A stretch of 64,000 nt of DNA from Papio anubis (Eukaryota > Chordata > Mammalia > Primates > Cercopithecidae), in the NCBI RefSeq assembly GCF_008728515.1, contig NC_044977.1, forward strand, positions 190,701,987 through 190,765,986. The letters run 5' to 3'. Positions within the stretch are counted from its first letter, which is position 1. The number at the start of each line of letters is the position of its first letter. The notes below the pieces were generated by a model that was given only the letters and a program-made list of their open reading frames with translations, was not told the origin of the DNA and ran no database searches. A program made the translations under genes and the position numbers. Below, one piece after another: positions 1 through 8,525 of the stretch.

Positions 1-157
1 CAGATCTTGTGAGACATTCATTGCAACAAGAACAGTATGGGGGAAACCACTCCCATGATTCAAATTATCTCCAACACCAGGGCCCTCCCACAACATGTGG
101 GAATTATGGGAATATGATTCAAGATGAGATTTGGGTGGGGACACAGCCACCATCTCA
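1..157 (-). mobile_element. MaLR LTR (THE1/MST type), cut by the window start
   Basis: Read on the minus strand this is the 5' part of a THE1/MST-class LTR: the GTGTCCCCACCCAAATCTCA motif near position 140, then the CCCACATGTTGTGGGAGGG block, the CATGGGAGTGG block and the GTCTCACAAGATCTG end at the window edge. The missing part lies outside the window. Divergence is moderate. There is no coding content. Confidence 0.85.
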
Positions 158-829
158 GCCACCAAGCCACAGCCTTGGTGAGGAGGGAGGCATCAATCTG
201 CTCTCAAAGGATGTGCAGGCTGGATGTGTGGCGGGGCTGGGAGCTGCAGGCAGCTGGGAGCAGGAGGCTGTGTTTGCTGATCGCTGAACACTGTTCCACC
301 TCTTCAGCTTCCCTGATGGAGCACTAGAGGCTGCTGAACAGCAACAGGGCATGGTCACTGTATGCAGTAGGTTACTGATAACTTAGGAGATGACCAGGGG
401 TATGCTGGGGCAGGGCCCCCTCCCAGCCAGGAGCCACCGTTGGCTCACATTCATGGTCGCAGGAGCAATGGCTTCAGAACCTTGTGTCTCCTTCTTCTTT
501 CCAAGTTTCCTGACCCACCCAAGGTGATGATAGTCCTAGGATGCAGCCAGCATGGCGCAGTGGCACCAAGGACCATGTGGGCTCTTTAAAGATGCTCCCA
601 TGGGAAGTGAAGGAGCTGATTGCAGCAAGCAACAGGAAGGGAAGGAGGAGCTATTTGTGTGGTGCCTTTCGTGCACAGAGCAGTGGGCAGCATGGTGGTG
701 GCTCATGAATAGAATGGCAGCAAAACTTATCATCCGCACTGGTACACTTTTAACAGAGAAGACACACTACTCATAATTATTCGAGGACAACAGGGTTAAG
801 TGGAGACTGTTTGGGGCTGTAGTGGATAC
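158..829. other. Unassigned sequence between two LTRs
   Basis: I recognise no repeat family or exon here. Short frames exist on both strands but none has recognisable protein character. Part of 550-829 could be ERV internal sequence belonging to the adjacent LTR, but I cannot show it. Confidence 0.5.
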
Positions 830-1227
830 TGTGGTATGCCACCCAGATTCCTCCCATCAGGACCAGGCTCTCATTTCCCCACTGCTCGTGACTCCACCAT
901 TGCCTTCGGCCGAGAGAAGCTGCTTCGCGCAAGGCTATGTCACCTCCTCAAGGACTACACCCATCTGAAGACTGGTTGATGTAGGACGACAAAGGCCTGG
1001 CCACTTTACCTAGATTTGGGACAACTTTGAAAGACCACTTTAGCTCCAGAGCTCACCATGAGCTTGGCTGAGGCCTTTGTTGCAACTAGGTTGTAGTTCA
1101 ACTTCCCCCTCTGTCCAACCTGCTTCCCTCACTTCCCCATAGTGCTCTTGCTAAGAGCACACCTCAATAAACCTACTCACAACTCTCCATCTCAGAGTTT
1201 GTTTTCTGGCGATCTCAACAGAAGACA
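830..1227 (+). mobile_element. LTR16-type (ERVL/ERV3-16) LTR
   Basis: Starts TGTGGTATGCCACCCAGA and ends near GAAGACA, about 398 bp, colinear with the LTR16 family as I remember it: the CCCATCTGAAGACTGGTTGA block, the GAGCTCACCATGAGCTTGGC block and the final CATCTCAGAGT block. A poly(A) signal AATAAA lies at 1166-1171. Age is mammalian-wide or early eutherian, and the element is well diverged. Confidence 0.75.
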
Positions 1228-1880
1228 GCTGGCACCAGAAGTTGTCCGCAGAAGCTGCCTCTACAATGGGCATGTGGAGCGGGTCCCTCACTGGCTGGCT
1301 GGTGGGTGGAGCTCGGGTGGCACTTGGTACGCTGTGGTAGTTCAGTTGCTAAGACTGGTGGTGGTGGTGAGTTGGAATCGAATACTGGTGGAAGGGACGC
1401 AGTAGCAGGTGCAATGTCTCAGGTGTTTCAGGAGTTGAGTCAGGTTGTGATTATAAGGACTATGCAATCAGATGACTGTCCTGAAGGGCCACATACTCAC
1501 TGGAGCAAGATAATAAAAGGGCGAGAGTGACTAATCACATTTAAGGTAAGATGTGAAAGTTTCAGGGTCCCCTTAACAGCATAGAAAGATTTTTCATCTC
1601 CTGCACCTGGAGGGCAGAAAAAGCTCAGGGTCAGGCTCAAGACTTAATCATGAGGGTAGCTGAACTCCAGAGAAGGTTCAGTTCTCAACCACAGCAAGTC
1701 TGCAATGCCACCATCGTCATGGTTGGGAAGAAATAAGACCTTGAAATGGGATAGGGACATCTGGGCCAATACACTTGAGGCTCATGAGCCCTCTGGGCCT
1801 GGAGAAGGGGCTCACTCCTCCCTGTTAAAGGCTCTTCCCCTCCTCTGCTTAAAGATGTTGTAACCTCTTTCAACAAAAAT
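1228..1880 (+). mobile_element. ERVL-like internal sequence, 5' part, decayed
   Basis: Directly follows the LTR. The TGGCACCAGAAG at 1230-1241 sits where a primer-binding site belongs. The block that follows (leader and start of gag in intact relatives) contains ACCTGGAGGGCAG, AGGGTCAGGCTCA and GTAGCTGAACTCCAGAGA, typical of ERV3-16/ERVL interiors. All frames are broken and no second LTR is seen in the window, so this is a 5' fragment of a provirus. Confidence 0.6.
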
Positions 1881-2305
1881 TGAATGATCATGTGGAGTTT
1901 GTTACTAGCTGTCTTCAATAAGAACAAATAAATTAAAAAGGGCTGAAGAGAGAACTATGAAGCACTTACTTTAAATTAAAAAAGAAAGGGTAAGTTTAGA
2001 ATTGTAATGTCACTGTCACCAGAATTACCACATCTCAGATAAATGTTGCTGTAAGTCCATTCCTAGGGCGTAAGTCAGGAAGGAGTTGTTGGGCTGACCC
2101 TGGCTCTGAGTGAATGGCCCAATACATGGTGGATACATAGTGACTACCTTGGCATCCAGAGAAGGCATAGTTTATGTAAAGGGAGCCTGGGAGCTGTTAG
2201 AGTTTTAGAATCTTCTTCCCTCAGTCTTCATGGGGGTTTAGTGATAAAATGGGAGGCACAGACTCACGTCAGGCAGCCCTGGCTGGGTGGGGATTCTCCT
2301 TCTGC
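1881..2305. other. Unassigned sequence
   Basis: A/T-rich at 1920-2000, then ordinary composition. No repeat family or exon recognised. Confidence 0.5.
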
Positions 2306-2450
2306 CCTTTGTAGGTTGTGTCACCCCAAGCCAGTTTCTTAGCTTCAGCGAGCTTCAGTTTCCCCATGTGTAAATTAATGTTAATAAAACCTCCTTCAGA
2401 GCTGCTGAGAGGGTACATAAGAACAAATGGACAATGCATAGCGCCATGCT
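2306..2450 (+). mobile_element. MIR SINE fragment
   Basis: Follows the MIR core and 3' region in order: the conserved CAGTTTCCCCATGTGTAAA box (TTTCCTCATCTGTAAAA in consensus), then the gap-rich 'GAGGGTACATAAG' region. Ancient and diverged. Confidence 0.65.
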
Positions 2451-2984
2451 CACCTGCAGTGTGAAGGGTGAGAGGGAGAGTGAGCAGGGTGGGAGGGGTC
2501 TCCTACCAACCCAGCTCTGGGAGGCCTCTGGGACCCAGAAAACCACCGAGGGTAGCAGGAAGGGAGGCCCTGGCCAACTGTGAGAAGGCAGAGGGATTGA
2601 ATCTGGTTGGCCAAAGGGAGAAAGAGGCCATCTGATGACGTCCCTGTATCCAGGCAGCAATCTGTCAATTACCCGGGCTGGGACGCTTCCCAATTTCATA
2701 AATAGTCAAAGGGCATTGAATCATCGCGAATCATAAAGAATGGCTTCTTTGTGCTAATTTTATTTCCTAGCCCAGCTTGCCTTTCCATCTGTTTTCAGCA
2801 TGACCCCGATTTCTGCCTAATTTCCCAGTTGGACGCTAGAAGCCGAGAGAGGTTAAGTGATTTGCCCATAAGCCTGTGGTGTGGTTACTTTTTATAGTGG
2901 TAAAGTCTCCATGGCCCTGTCAGGGCCTCCTCCACAGTAATCCTTCAGCACAATCCAGGAAAAACTGTGAGGCGAGGAGTCAGG
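2451..2984. other. Unassigned sequence
   Basis: Slightly G-rich at 2460-2530. No recognisable repeat or exon. Frames on the minus strand are not protein-like. Confidence 0.5.
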
Positions 2985-3185
2985 AGGACCTGGCATTGAA
3001 CTCCCCCCGGAGGAAGAGTTCAGCTGCTTATCCTCTCTCTGTCTCAGTTTCTCCGCCTGTCAAACGGGCTAAGCCACACCGAGTCTGCCAGGCTGTCGTG
3101 AGGATTACAGGCAATGTGTAGCCATCCCCAGCCATCCTTGGCATGTGGTAGGGACTCAGTATGAGGTGCTGTTCTTTTTGTTATC
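2985..3185 (+). mobile_element. MIR SINE
   Basis: In order: tRNA-derived/core remnant, CTCTGTCTCAGTTTCTCC, CTGTCAAACGGG, GTCGTGAGGATTACAGGCAA and GGCATGTGGTAGGGACTCAGT, matching MIR core to 3' end on the plus strand. Confidence 0.75.
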
Positions 3186-3509
3186 TCCGTACAGAATCTT
3201 ATGACTGGCAAGCTCAAACTTCTTATCCTGGAGGTTTCCTTATAGAGTTTTTTATTTTATTTATTTTATTTTTTTAATTTCACAGACTAGTAAGATTTCC
3301 AAAAAACAAGGGATCGGTACAGGGTTGACAGCTTTTATTTTTCTGAGCAAGTCCATTAAAACAAACATTCATTAGCACCATACTTTCATTAAAAAGGGAT
3401 AACTCCACACACATACACACGCACACACTCAGATTAGAGATGACATGACATCAGGATAACGCAGCCTTTTAAAGTTGGGAACAATTCAATTTGCAAATCA
3501 TGTACTACA
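3186..3509. other. A/T-rich stretch with short (CA)-rich run
   Basis: T-rich at 3240-3280 and an impure ACACACATACACACGCACAC run near 3405-3430. Otherwise unassigned. Confidence 0.5.
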
Positions 3510-3821
3510 GGCCGGGCGCGGTGGCTCACGCCTGTAATCCCAGCACTTTCGGAGGCTGAGGCAGGTGGATCACCTGAGGTCAGGAGTTCAAGACTAGCCT
3601 GGCCAACATGGTGAAACCCCCTGTCTACTAAAAATACAAAGAAATTAGCTGGGCATGGTGGCAGGTGCCTGTGATCCCAGCTACTCGAGAGACTGAGGCA
3701 GGAGACTCGCTTGAACCTGCGAGACAGAGGTTGCAGTGAGCCTAGATCGCGCCATTGCACTCCAGCCTGGGTGACAGAGTGAGACTCCATCTCCGGAAAA
3801 AAAAAAAAAAAAAAAAAAAAA
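3510..3821 (+). mobile_element. AluS, full length
   Basis: Begins GGCCGGGCGCGGTGGCTCAC, has both monomers and the middle A-rich linker, and ends in a 25-base A tail (3797-3821). The left arm carries the AluS form (ATCACCTGAGGTCAGGAGTT). Flanks give a weak target duplication, CATGTACTACA versus CATTTACTACA. Confidence 0.95.
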
Positions 3822-3944
3822 CCCATTTACTACATTGCTATTTTTTTCATTTCCCCATTATTCAGATTGGTGAAAACTGTGTCATATTCTGACAACTCTG
3901 CGAAGATCTGTACTTGGGACCATTGCTTCGGTTCATTTGATCCC

Positions 3945-4055
3945 CAAAACACCAATGTGAGGAAAACTGGGTAGGGATTAAAGCAGTGTTCCCATCTTAT
4001 AGGTAAGCAAACTGAGTCGAGGTGAGATGTTCTTTTGAGCTCTCAGTCTCTGTTC
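3945..4055 (-). mobile_element. MIR fragment
   Basis: Contains CCCATCTTATAGGTAAGCAAACTG, the reverse complement of the MIR CAGTTT...GTAAAATGGG box, with the usual GAGG-type continuation. Confidence 0.5.
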
Positions 4056-4082
4056 TATTCGTTAGGATCGCTTTCATCGTCA

Positions 4083-4325
4083 TCAGAACCCTTACTGGAG
4101 GATTTCCTAAGTGCCGTACATGGTGCCAAGTCCCTTACAAGCATGAGCTCATCTCATCCTCACAGCCACCCGGTAACTGAAGGGTGTTATCATTCCTCAT
4201 TTTAATAAAGGTAAATAGGGTTAGACAGCTTAACTCTCCAAGGTCTAGAGTCACACATAGAGTGAGTGGCAGAACCAGGATTCAAACCCAAGCTTAGACT
4301 ACTCCAAAGCTGCCCCGCTTTATGG
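4083..4325 (-). mobile_element. MIR, near full length
   Basis: Reads as reverse-complement MIR from its 3' end: CCTAAGTGCCGTACATGGTGCC, AGCTCATCTCATCCTCACA, CATTCCTCATTTTAATAAAG, then AGTGAGTGGCAGAACCAGGATTCAAACCCA, the reverse complement of the MIR B-box region. One of the best preserved MIRs in the window. Confidence 0.8.
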
Positions 4326-5879
4326 ATTTTGATCTGCCTGCGGTCACTAGCTGGTAAGAGGGAAATCGCAAACCCTAAGCATTCTGACTCCTGGCCCGCT
4401 GCTTTCCCCTGGGGTAAAGGTCTGCCTCTTCCTGCTGCTCCATCTGTCCAGACACACCATCGCTTGGCTCCATTACCTTTTGTTGACTAAAGAAAGAAAC
4501 AAGCTTTCAAAGAATTAAAGTTAGTTTTGTTTGAATGTTTTATTGACTATTGCCTGGGGGGTAGACTTTTAGAGCGGTTTTATTAGACTGTGTTAAGTTA
4601 GTATTTTAGTTTATAGTTTATACACAGGTGGTGAAGATTTAGTATGTGTAAAAGTTGTCTAAGTTTGGGTGTACGAGCGTATTTGGTTATAGTTTAGAGG
4701 GATAGCTATTAACCTAGACAGGTGTTATTTTATGCGTAGGAGAAGGCAACTTAGATATAATTGCCAGTGGGAACCTGGGACTGTGGTCAGAAGCCAAGCA
4801 AATAATCCGGCGTAAGAATTATTTACATTATCGGCTTGACTTTTATAACCAGCAGTGAGCTGAAGGCACTCGCCTCTTCCGCCTACTGGGACATAAAACT
4901 TTCAGCCAGAAAAGGCAAAGAACCTCTTAGCACACTACTCTCAATGGGTTATGAGTCTAGCAGATACTGGGAAAGGTGGTATTCTCCAGGACTGTTTTAA
5001 TCTGTTTTGTGATCTCGATGAGGGGACAAAGCTATATCCCTGTTCCCTGTGTGAATGAGCAGTTCCCATTTTATAAGCGCAGAATAAACAGGGAAAGTGA
5101 GTTGTTCTTGATTTTCCAGTCAAGTGAAAGTTAAATGCAGAATCTTCTATAGAGCTGGGCAGTCCAAGTCTCTACCTCAACCCTGCACTTCAGATGGCTC
5201 CAATGTAGGCCTTACTCCAGCTCCAGGTGGGGAAATCCATGGGGTGAGGGGCCGTGCTAGCAGCAGCCCCTGCAGCCCCTTCCAGACTCTGACAGACACA
5301 TGGGATGACAGAGTTTCTGGATCAAATGTCTGGGAGCCACGTCTAGGGCCTGAACTAGCGTCTTGCCCAACTTGCAGAGGTCAGGATGTGTCTCAGACAG
5401 GAGAAGAAGGGGGTACTGTTTTCAAGTCTGCCTGTGGGTTGATCGTGCATGCTCCTTACCCCACCTCACACGGAGACTCACGCTCCTTCTCTCCCCAGCC
5501 CTTTCCCGCCAGAGCCAGCAGGAGAATGGAGATTCATTTTCTAAACAAGCTTAACAGAAGGGGCTTTGACGTTAGGGCCACCAGGATCAATGGAGGGTAG
5601 TGGGGTGCCACACAGGCTGCAAACGAGGATTCAGTGAAATCTACATAATGGACATTGAGACTCTGCCCCTGTTCCTACCCTGCCGAGGAGTAGCTGCAGC
5701 CAGGCGCGTGCCCTCGGGAGCCTGGGCTCTGCCTCTCTAGAGAAACTGAACAATGACAGTTGATGACAGGAACAGACCTTGAGCGACTGGCATCTGGGGG
5801 TCCTCTGACGAAGTGCCTGGCTTGTTCTCTGGGCATTCACCGTACAATAAGCTGGTGTTATCACTGCTTGCCTGAAAAT
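4326..5879. other. Unassigned 1.5-kb stretch
   Basis: 4500-4720 is T-rich with poor complexity, the remainder is ordinary. A 158-codon plus-strand frame at 5124-5600 has no recognisable domain or splice context, so I do not call it. No repeat family recognised. Confidence 0.5.
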
Positions 5880-6545
5880 GCCCTCAATTCTCTTGCCCAG
5901 TCTCCTCCGTTGCATTCACAATCACACACCTCCATGCTGTCCGGAGACCCTTGGAAGTTCTTCTGGAAAGCTTGCTGTCCCCTCTGCAAGGGAATACTTG
6001 CACACTTTACCCTTTCTCCTCAAACTCTGTCACTTTCACCAGGTAACCTCGTCTCATGTCTTTAATAGCAGCCATCAGGGAGAAACAGCCTCATCGTCCC
6101 TCTCCCAATGCTGGAACCATCCCTCCATCTGCACCAGCTTCTTCCCTCGGGCTCTGATGGACAAGCAGCCTTCCCCCGCCCACAGAGACCGCCTCACCTC
6201 CCTCTCGAAGCCCTCTCCTCACCCACTCTAGGTTTCAGCTCCACTCTCTCCCTGTCTTCGGTCTTGGTCATTCCTGTAACACACAGTTCCCCATCCTCTC
6301 CCATCTCTGACTAGCTTCTGCCTGGCTCTGCTCCTCTTCACAGTAAAACTTCCCGAAAACATTGGCTGCACTCGCCAGGCCCCCTTCTCACCCCCGTTCA
6401 CTCTCCTAAGCTCACTTACGTCAAGTTCACTCTCCTAAGCTCACTTCCGTCAAGTTCACTCTCCTAAGCTTACTTATGTAAAGTCTCTTCCAGGTTATCC
6501 TTCCTGTGTTGTGGCTGCTGATGCTCTAAGACTGAGGTTCATCTC
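5880..6545 (+). mobile_element. L2 (CR1-clade) LINE fragment, ORF2 region
   Basis: Pyrimidine-rich sequence colinear with the L2 segment upstream of its reverse-transcriptase core: CTAGCTTCTGCCTGGCTC, then CTTCACAGTAAAACTTCCCG (consensus ...CACAGCTAAACTTCT...), then the CACTCACTCTCC-type block, here expanded into a 29-bp triplication. All frames are decayed. Confidence 0.65.
6396..6482. repeat. 29-bp tandem repeat, 3 copies
   Basis: Three head-to-tail copies of a unit beginning GTTCACTCTCCTAAGCTCAC at 6396, 6425 and 6454, differing by about one base between the first two and more in the third. They lie inside the L2 fragment. Confidence 0.9.
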
Positions 6546-6641
6546 CTTACCTAGTTGTTTGGTTTTTTTAAACAGTAAGCTCATCATCACCCAGCGTTGT
6601 TTTTGGAGCATTCCATGTTCCTCGAGTTAAGAAGATTTCCC

Positions 6642-6949
6642 GGCCAGGTGCCGTGGCTCACGCCTGTAACCCCAGCATTTTGGGAGGCCAAGGTGGGTGG
6701 ATCATCTGAGGTCAGGAGTTCGAGACCAGCCTGGCGAATGTGGTGAAACCCCATCTCTACTAAAAGTACAAAAATTAGCCTGGCGTGGTGGCGGGCATCT
6801 GTAATCCCAGCTACTTGGGAGGCTGAGGCAGGAGAATGGCGTGAACCCGGGAAGTGGAGGCTGCAGTGAGCTGAGATCGTACCATTGCACTTCAGCCTGG
6901 GCGACAGGGCGAGACTCGGTCTCAAAAAAATAATAAAATAAAAATAAAT
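6642..6949 (+). mobile_element. AluS, full length, with target duplication
   Basis: GGCCAGGTGCCGTGGCTCAC start, two monomers, and an A-rich tail with TAATAAAATAAAAATAAAT. Perfect 10-bp target duplication AAGATTTCCC at 6632-6641 and 6950-6959. Confidence 0.95.
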
Positions 6950-7074
6950 AAGATTTCCCTGCAGGTGGTTCTGCCTCTCCCATGCCAGATCCTTTGGGTT
7001 TCTCTCTTCCATTCTGGACTAGTTCTGGGAGCACTGACACCTGAGAGCTAACGCGACACAGCCTCTCCCGACAG

Positions 7075-7640
7075 CTCCCGCCTGTCCAATCCGGACCCCA
7101 CAGCTCCCGCCTGTCCAATCCGGACCTGCCTGACAGCTCCCACCTGTCCAATCCGGACCCGCCTGGCAGCTCCCGCCTGTCCAATCCGGACCCCACGGCT
7201 CCTGCCTGTTCAATCCGGACCTGCCTGAGTGCTCCCGCCTGTCCAATACGGACCCGCCCGACTGCCCCCGCCTGTCCAATCCAGACCCACCCCACGGTCC
7301 CCGCCTGTCCAATCCGGACCCGCCCAGCAGCTCCCGCCTGTCCAATCCGGACCTGCCTGACAGCTCCCGCCTCTCCAATCCGGACCTGCCTGACAGCTCC
7401 CGCCTGTCCAATCCGACCTGCCTGAGTGCTCCCGCCTGTCCAATCCAGACCCGCCTGGCAGCTCCCGCCTGTCCAATCCGGACCCCACAGCTCCCGCCTG
7501 TCCAATCCGGACCTGCCTGAGTGCTCCCGCCTGTCCAATCCGGACCCCACGGCTCCCGCCTGTCCAATCCGGACCTGCCTGAGTGCTCCTGCCTGTCCAA
7601 TCCGGACCCGCCCGACGGCTCCCGCCTGTCCAATCTGGAT
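7075..7640. repeat. GC-rich minisatellite, 18 units of 33 (or 29) bp
   Basis: Eighteen head-to-tail units around CTCCCGCCTGTCCAATCC + GGACCTGCCTGAGTG. Twelve intervals are 33 bp, four are 29 bp (short variant ending CCCCACAG or CCCCACGG) and one is 32 bp. Units carry two or three CpGs, so the array is a local CpG cluster. The array starts after a unique CpG-bearing stretch (7019-7074) and stops abruptly at TCTGGATTACTT. Array length is probably polymorphic. On the minus strand the 33-bp unit has no stop in any frame, so long but meaningless open frames run through it. Confidence 0.97.
7086..7634 (+). promoter_or_regulatory. Candidate array of 17 CCAAT boxes at 33/29-bp spacing
   Basis: CCAAT begins at 7086, 7115, 7148, 7181, 7243, 7276, 7309, 7342, 7375, 7408, 7440, 7473, 7502, 7535, 7564, 7597 and 7630. 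The unit at 7210 reads TCAAT. The 3' flank CCG fits the NF-Y preference, while the 5' flank GT is not the preferred purine pair. Spacing near three helical turns is the kind seen between paired NF-Y sites in promoters. Presence of the motif is seen directly; binding is inference. Confidence 0.4.
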
Positions 7641-8003
7641 TACTTCTAGATCCCTGACCTGAGATGTAAGATCCAAGACCACCCAGAATGTTTCTTGTTC
7701 CCGGAGAGCTCACGCCATGTGTGGAAACAGGCGAGTTTTCATCTGCTCAGCGTGCGGGTGTACACGCGGGCCTCGCCGTCCTCCACAGAATGCCCCCAGG
7801 AAGGGGTGAGAGGACGGATTACAGAATCCAACAGGCGACTATCGGGTAGTACAGCTCCCAGAAGTCTGCTGATCCCTCGTCGGCATGTCCTATAATGGAA
7901 GTGAAGAATGCAAGAAACCAAAAATCCTATGGATGGGAAATGGGGATAAAACCGTGTGTCATTAAATGGCATTTTAGGGAAATGTGTTCAAAAATTTGGT
8001 TTA
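7641..8003. other. Unassigned flank of the minisatellite
   Basis: Contains scattered CpGs (for example TACACGCGGGCCTCGCCGTC near 7760), and no recognisable repeat or exon. Confidence 0.5.
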
Positions 8004-8320
8004 GGCTGGGCGCGGTGGCTGACGCCTGTAATCCCAGCACTTTGGGAGGCCGAGGCAGGCAGATTGCTTAAGCCCAGGAGTTCGAGGCCAGCCCGGGCAA
8101 CATAGCAAAACCCTACCTCTACAAAAACCATAAAAATTAGTGGGGTATGGGCATGGTGGCACGTGCTGTAGTCCCAGCTACTCAGAAGGCTGAGGTGGGA
8201 GGATCGCTTGAGCCCAGGAGGTGAAGACTCATGCAGTGACCTGTGATTGCTCCACTGCACTCTAGCATGGGTAACAGTGAGACATGTCTCAAAAGAAGAA
8301 AAAAATAAATAAAGAAAGAA
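8004..8320 (+). mobile_element. AluJ, full length
   Basis: J-type left arm (CTTAAGCCCAGGAGTTCGAG, GGGCAACATAGCAAAACC) and right arm (GATCGCTTGAGCCCAGGAG). Tail AAAAGAAGAAAAAAATAAAT. Target duplication AAAATTTGGTTTA (7991-8003) versus AAAATTGGTTTA (8321-8332). One of the older Alus in the window. Confidence 0.93.
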
Positions 8321-8404
8321 AAAATTGGTTTACAAACAGGTTACATTAGGTGGAGTGATTATATACACTGGTCTTTGCTTTACCTAAGAATGCATTTAAA
8401 AAAT

Positions 8405-8525
8405 CACTGTGGCCTAGTGGTCAGGAGCCTGGGCCAAACTCCCACTGACCAGCTAGCTACGTCACCTCTGTAAACCCTGCTTCCTCGTTAGTAAAGTAAA
8501 GCTATTCATACCCCTTTCATATGCT
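8405..8525 (+). mobile_element. MIR fragment
   Basis: GGCCTAGTGGTCAGGAGCCTGG matches the MIR 5' tRNA-like start (ATAGTGGTTAAGAGC...), followed by CACCTCTGTAAACC and a degraded core. Confidence 0.6.

Noticed and set aside
3434..3826. Frames within Alu copies (for example 130 codons here, 141 at 6587-7012, 122 at 32578-32946)
   Set aside because: Antisense Alu translations with the usual SLSPRLECSG-type text; no sign of exonisation into a real gene.
7075..7640. CRISPR-like regular array
   Set aside because: Units are contiguous with no spacers, and the setting is a primate nuclear genome.
6702..7682. 326-codon minus-strand open frame, the longest in the window, plus overlapping 204- and 167-codon frames
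   Set aside because: They are produced by the 33-bp minisatellite, which has no stop in any minus frame, joined to antisense Alu. The repeated 11-residue pattern follows the DNA unit, 29-bp units shift it between frames, and there is no splice or promoter context.
7019..7700. LTR12 (ERV9) U3 enhancer, which also has tandem CCAAT-bearing units
   Set aside because: The flanks do not match LTR12 as I know it (no TGAGAGAGGTGACAGCGTG start or matching U5), the unit length and sequence differ, and no LTR ends or target duplication are seen.
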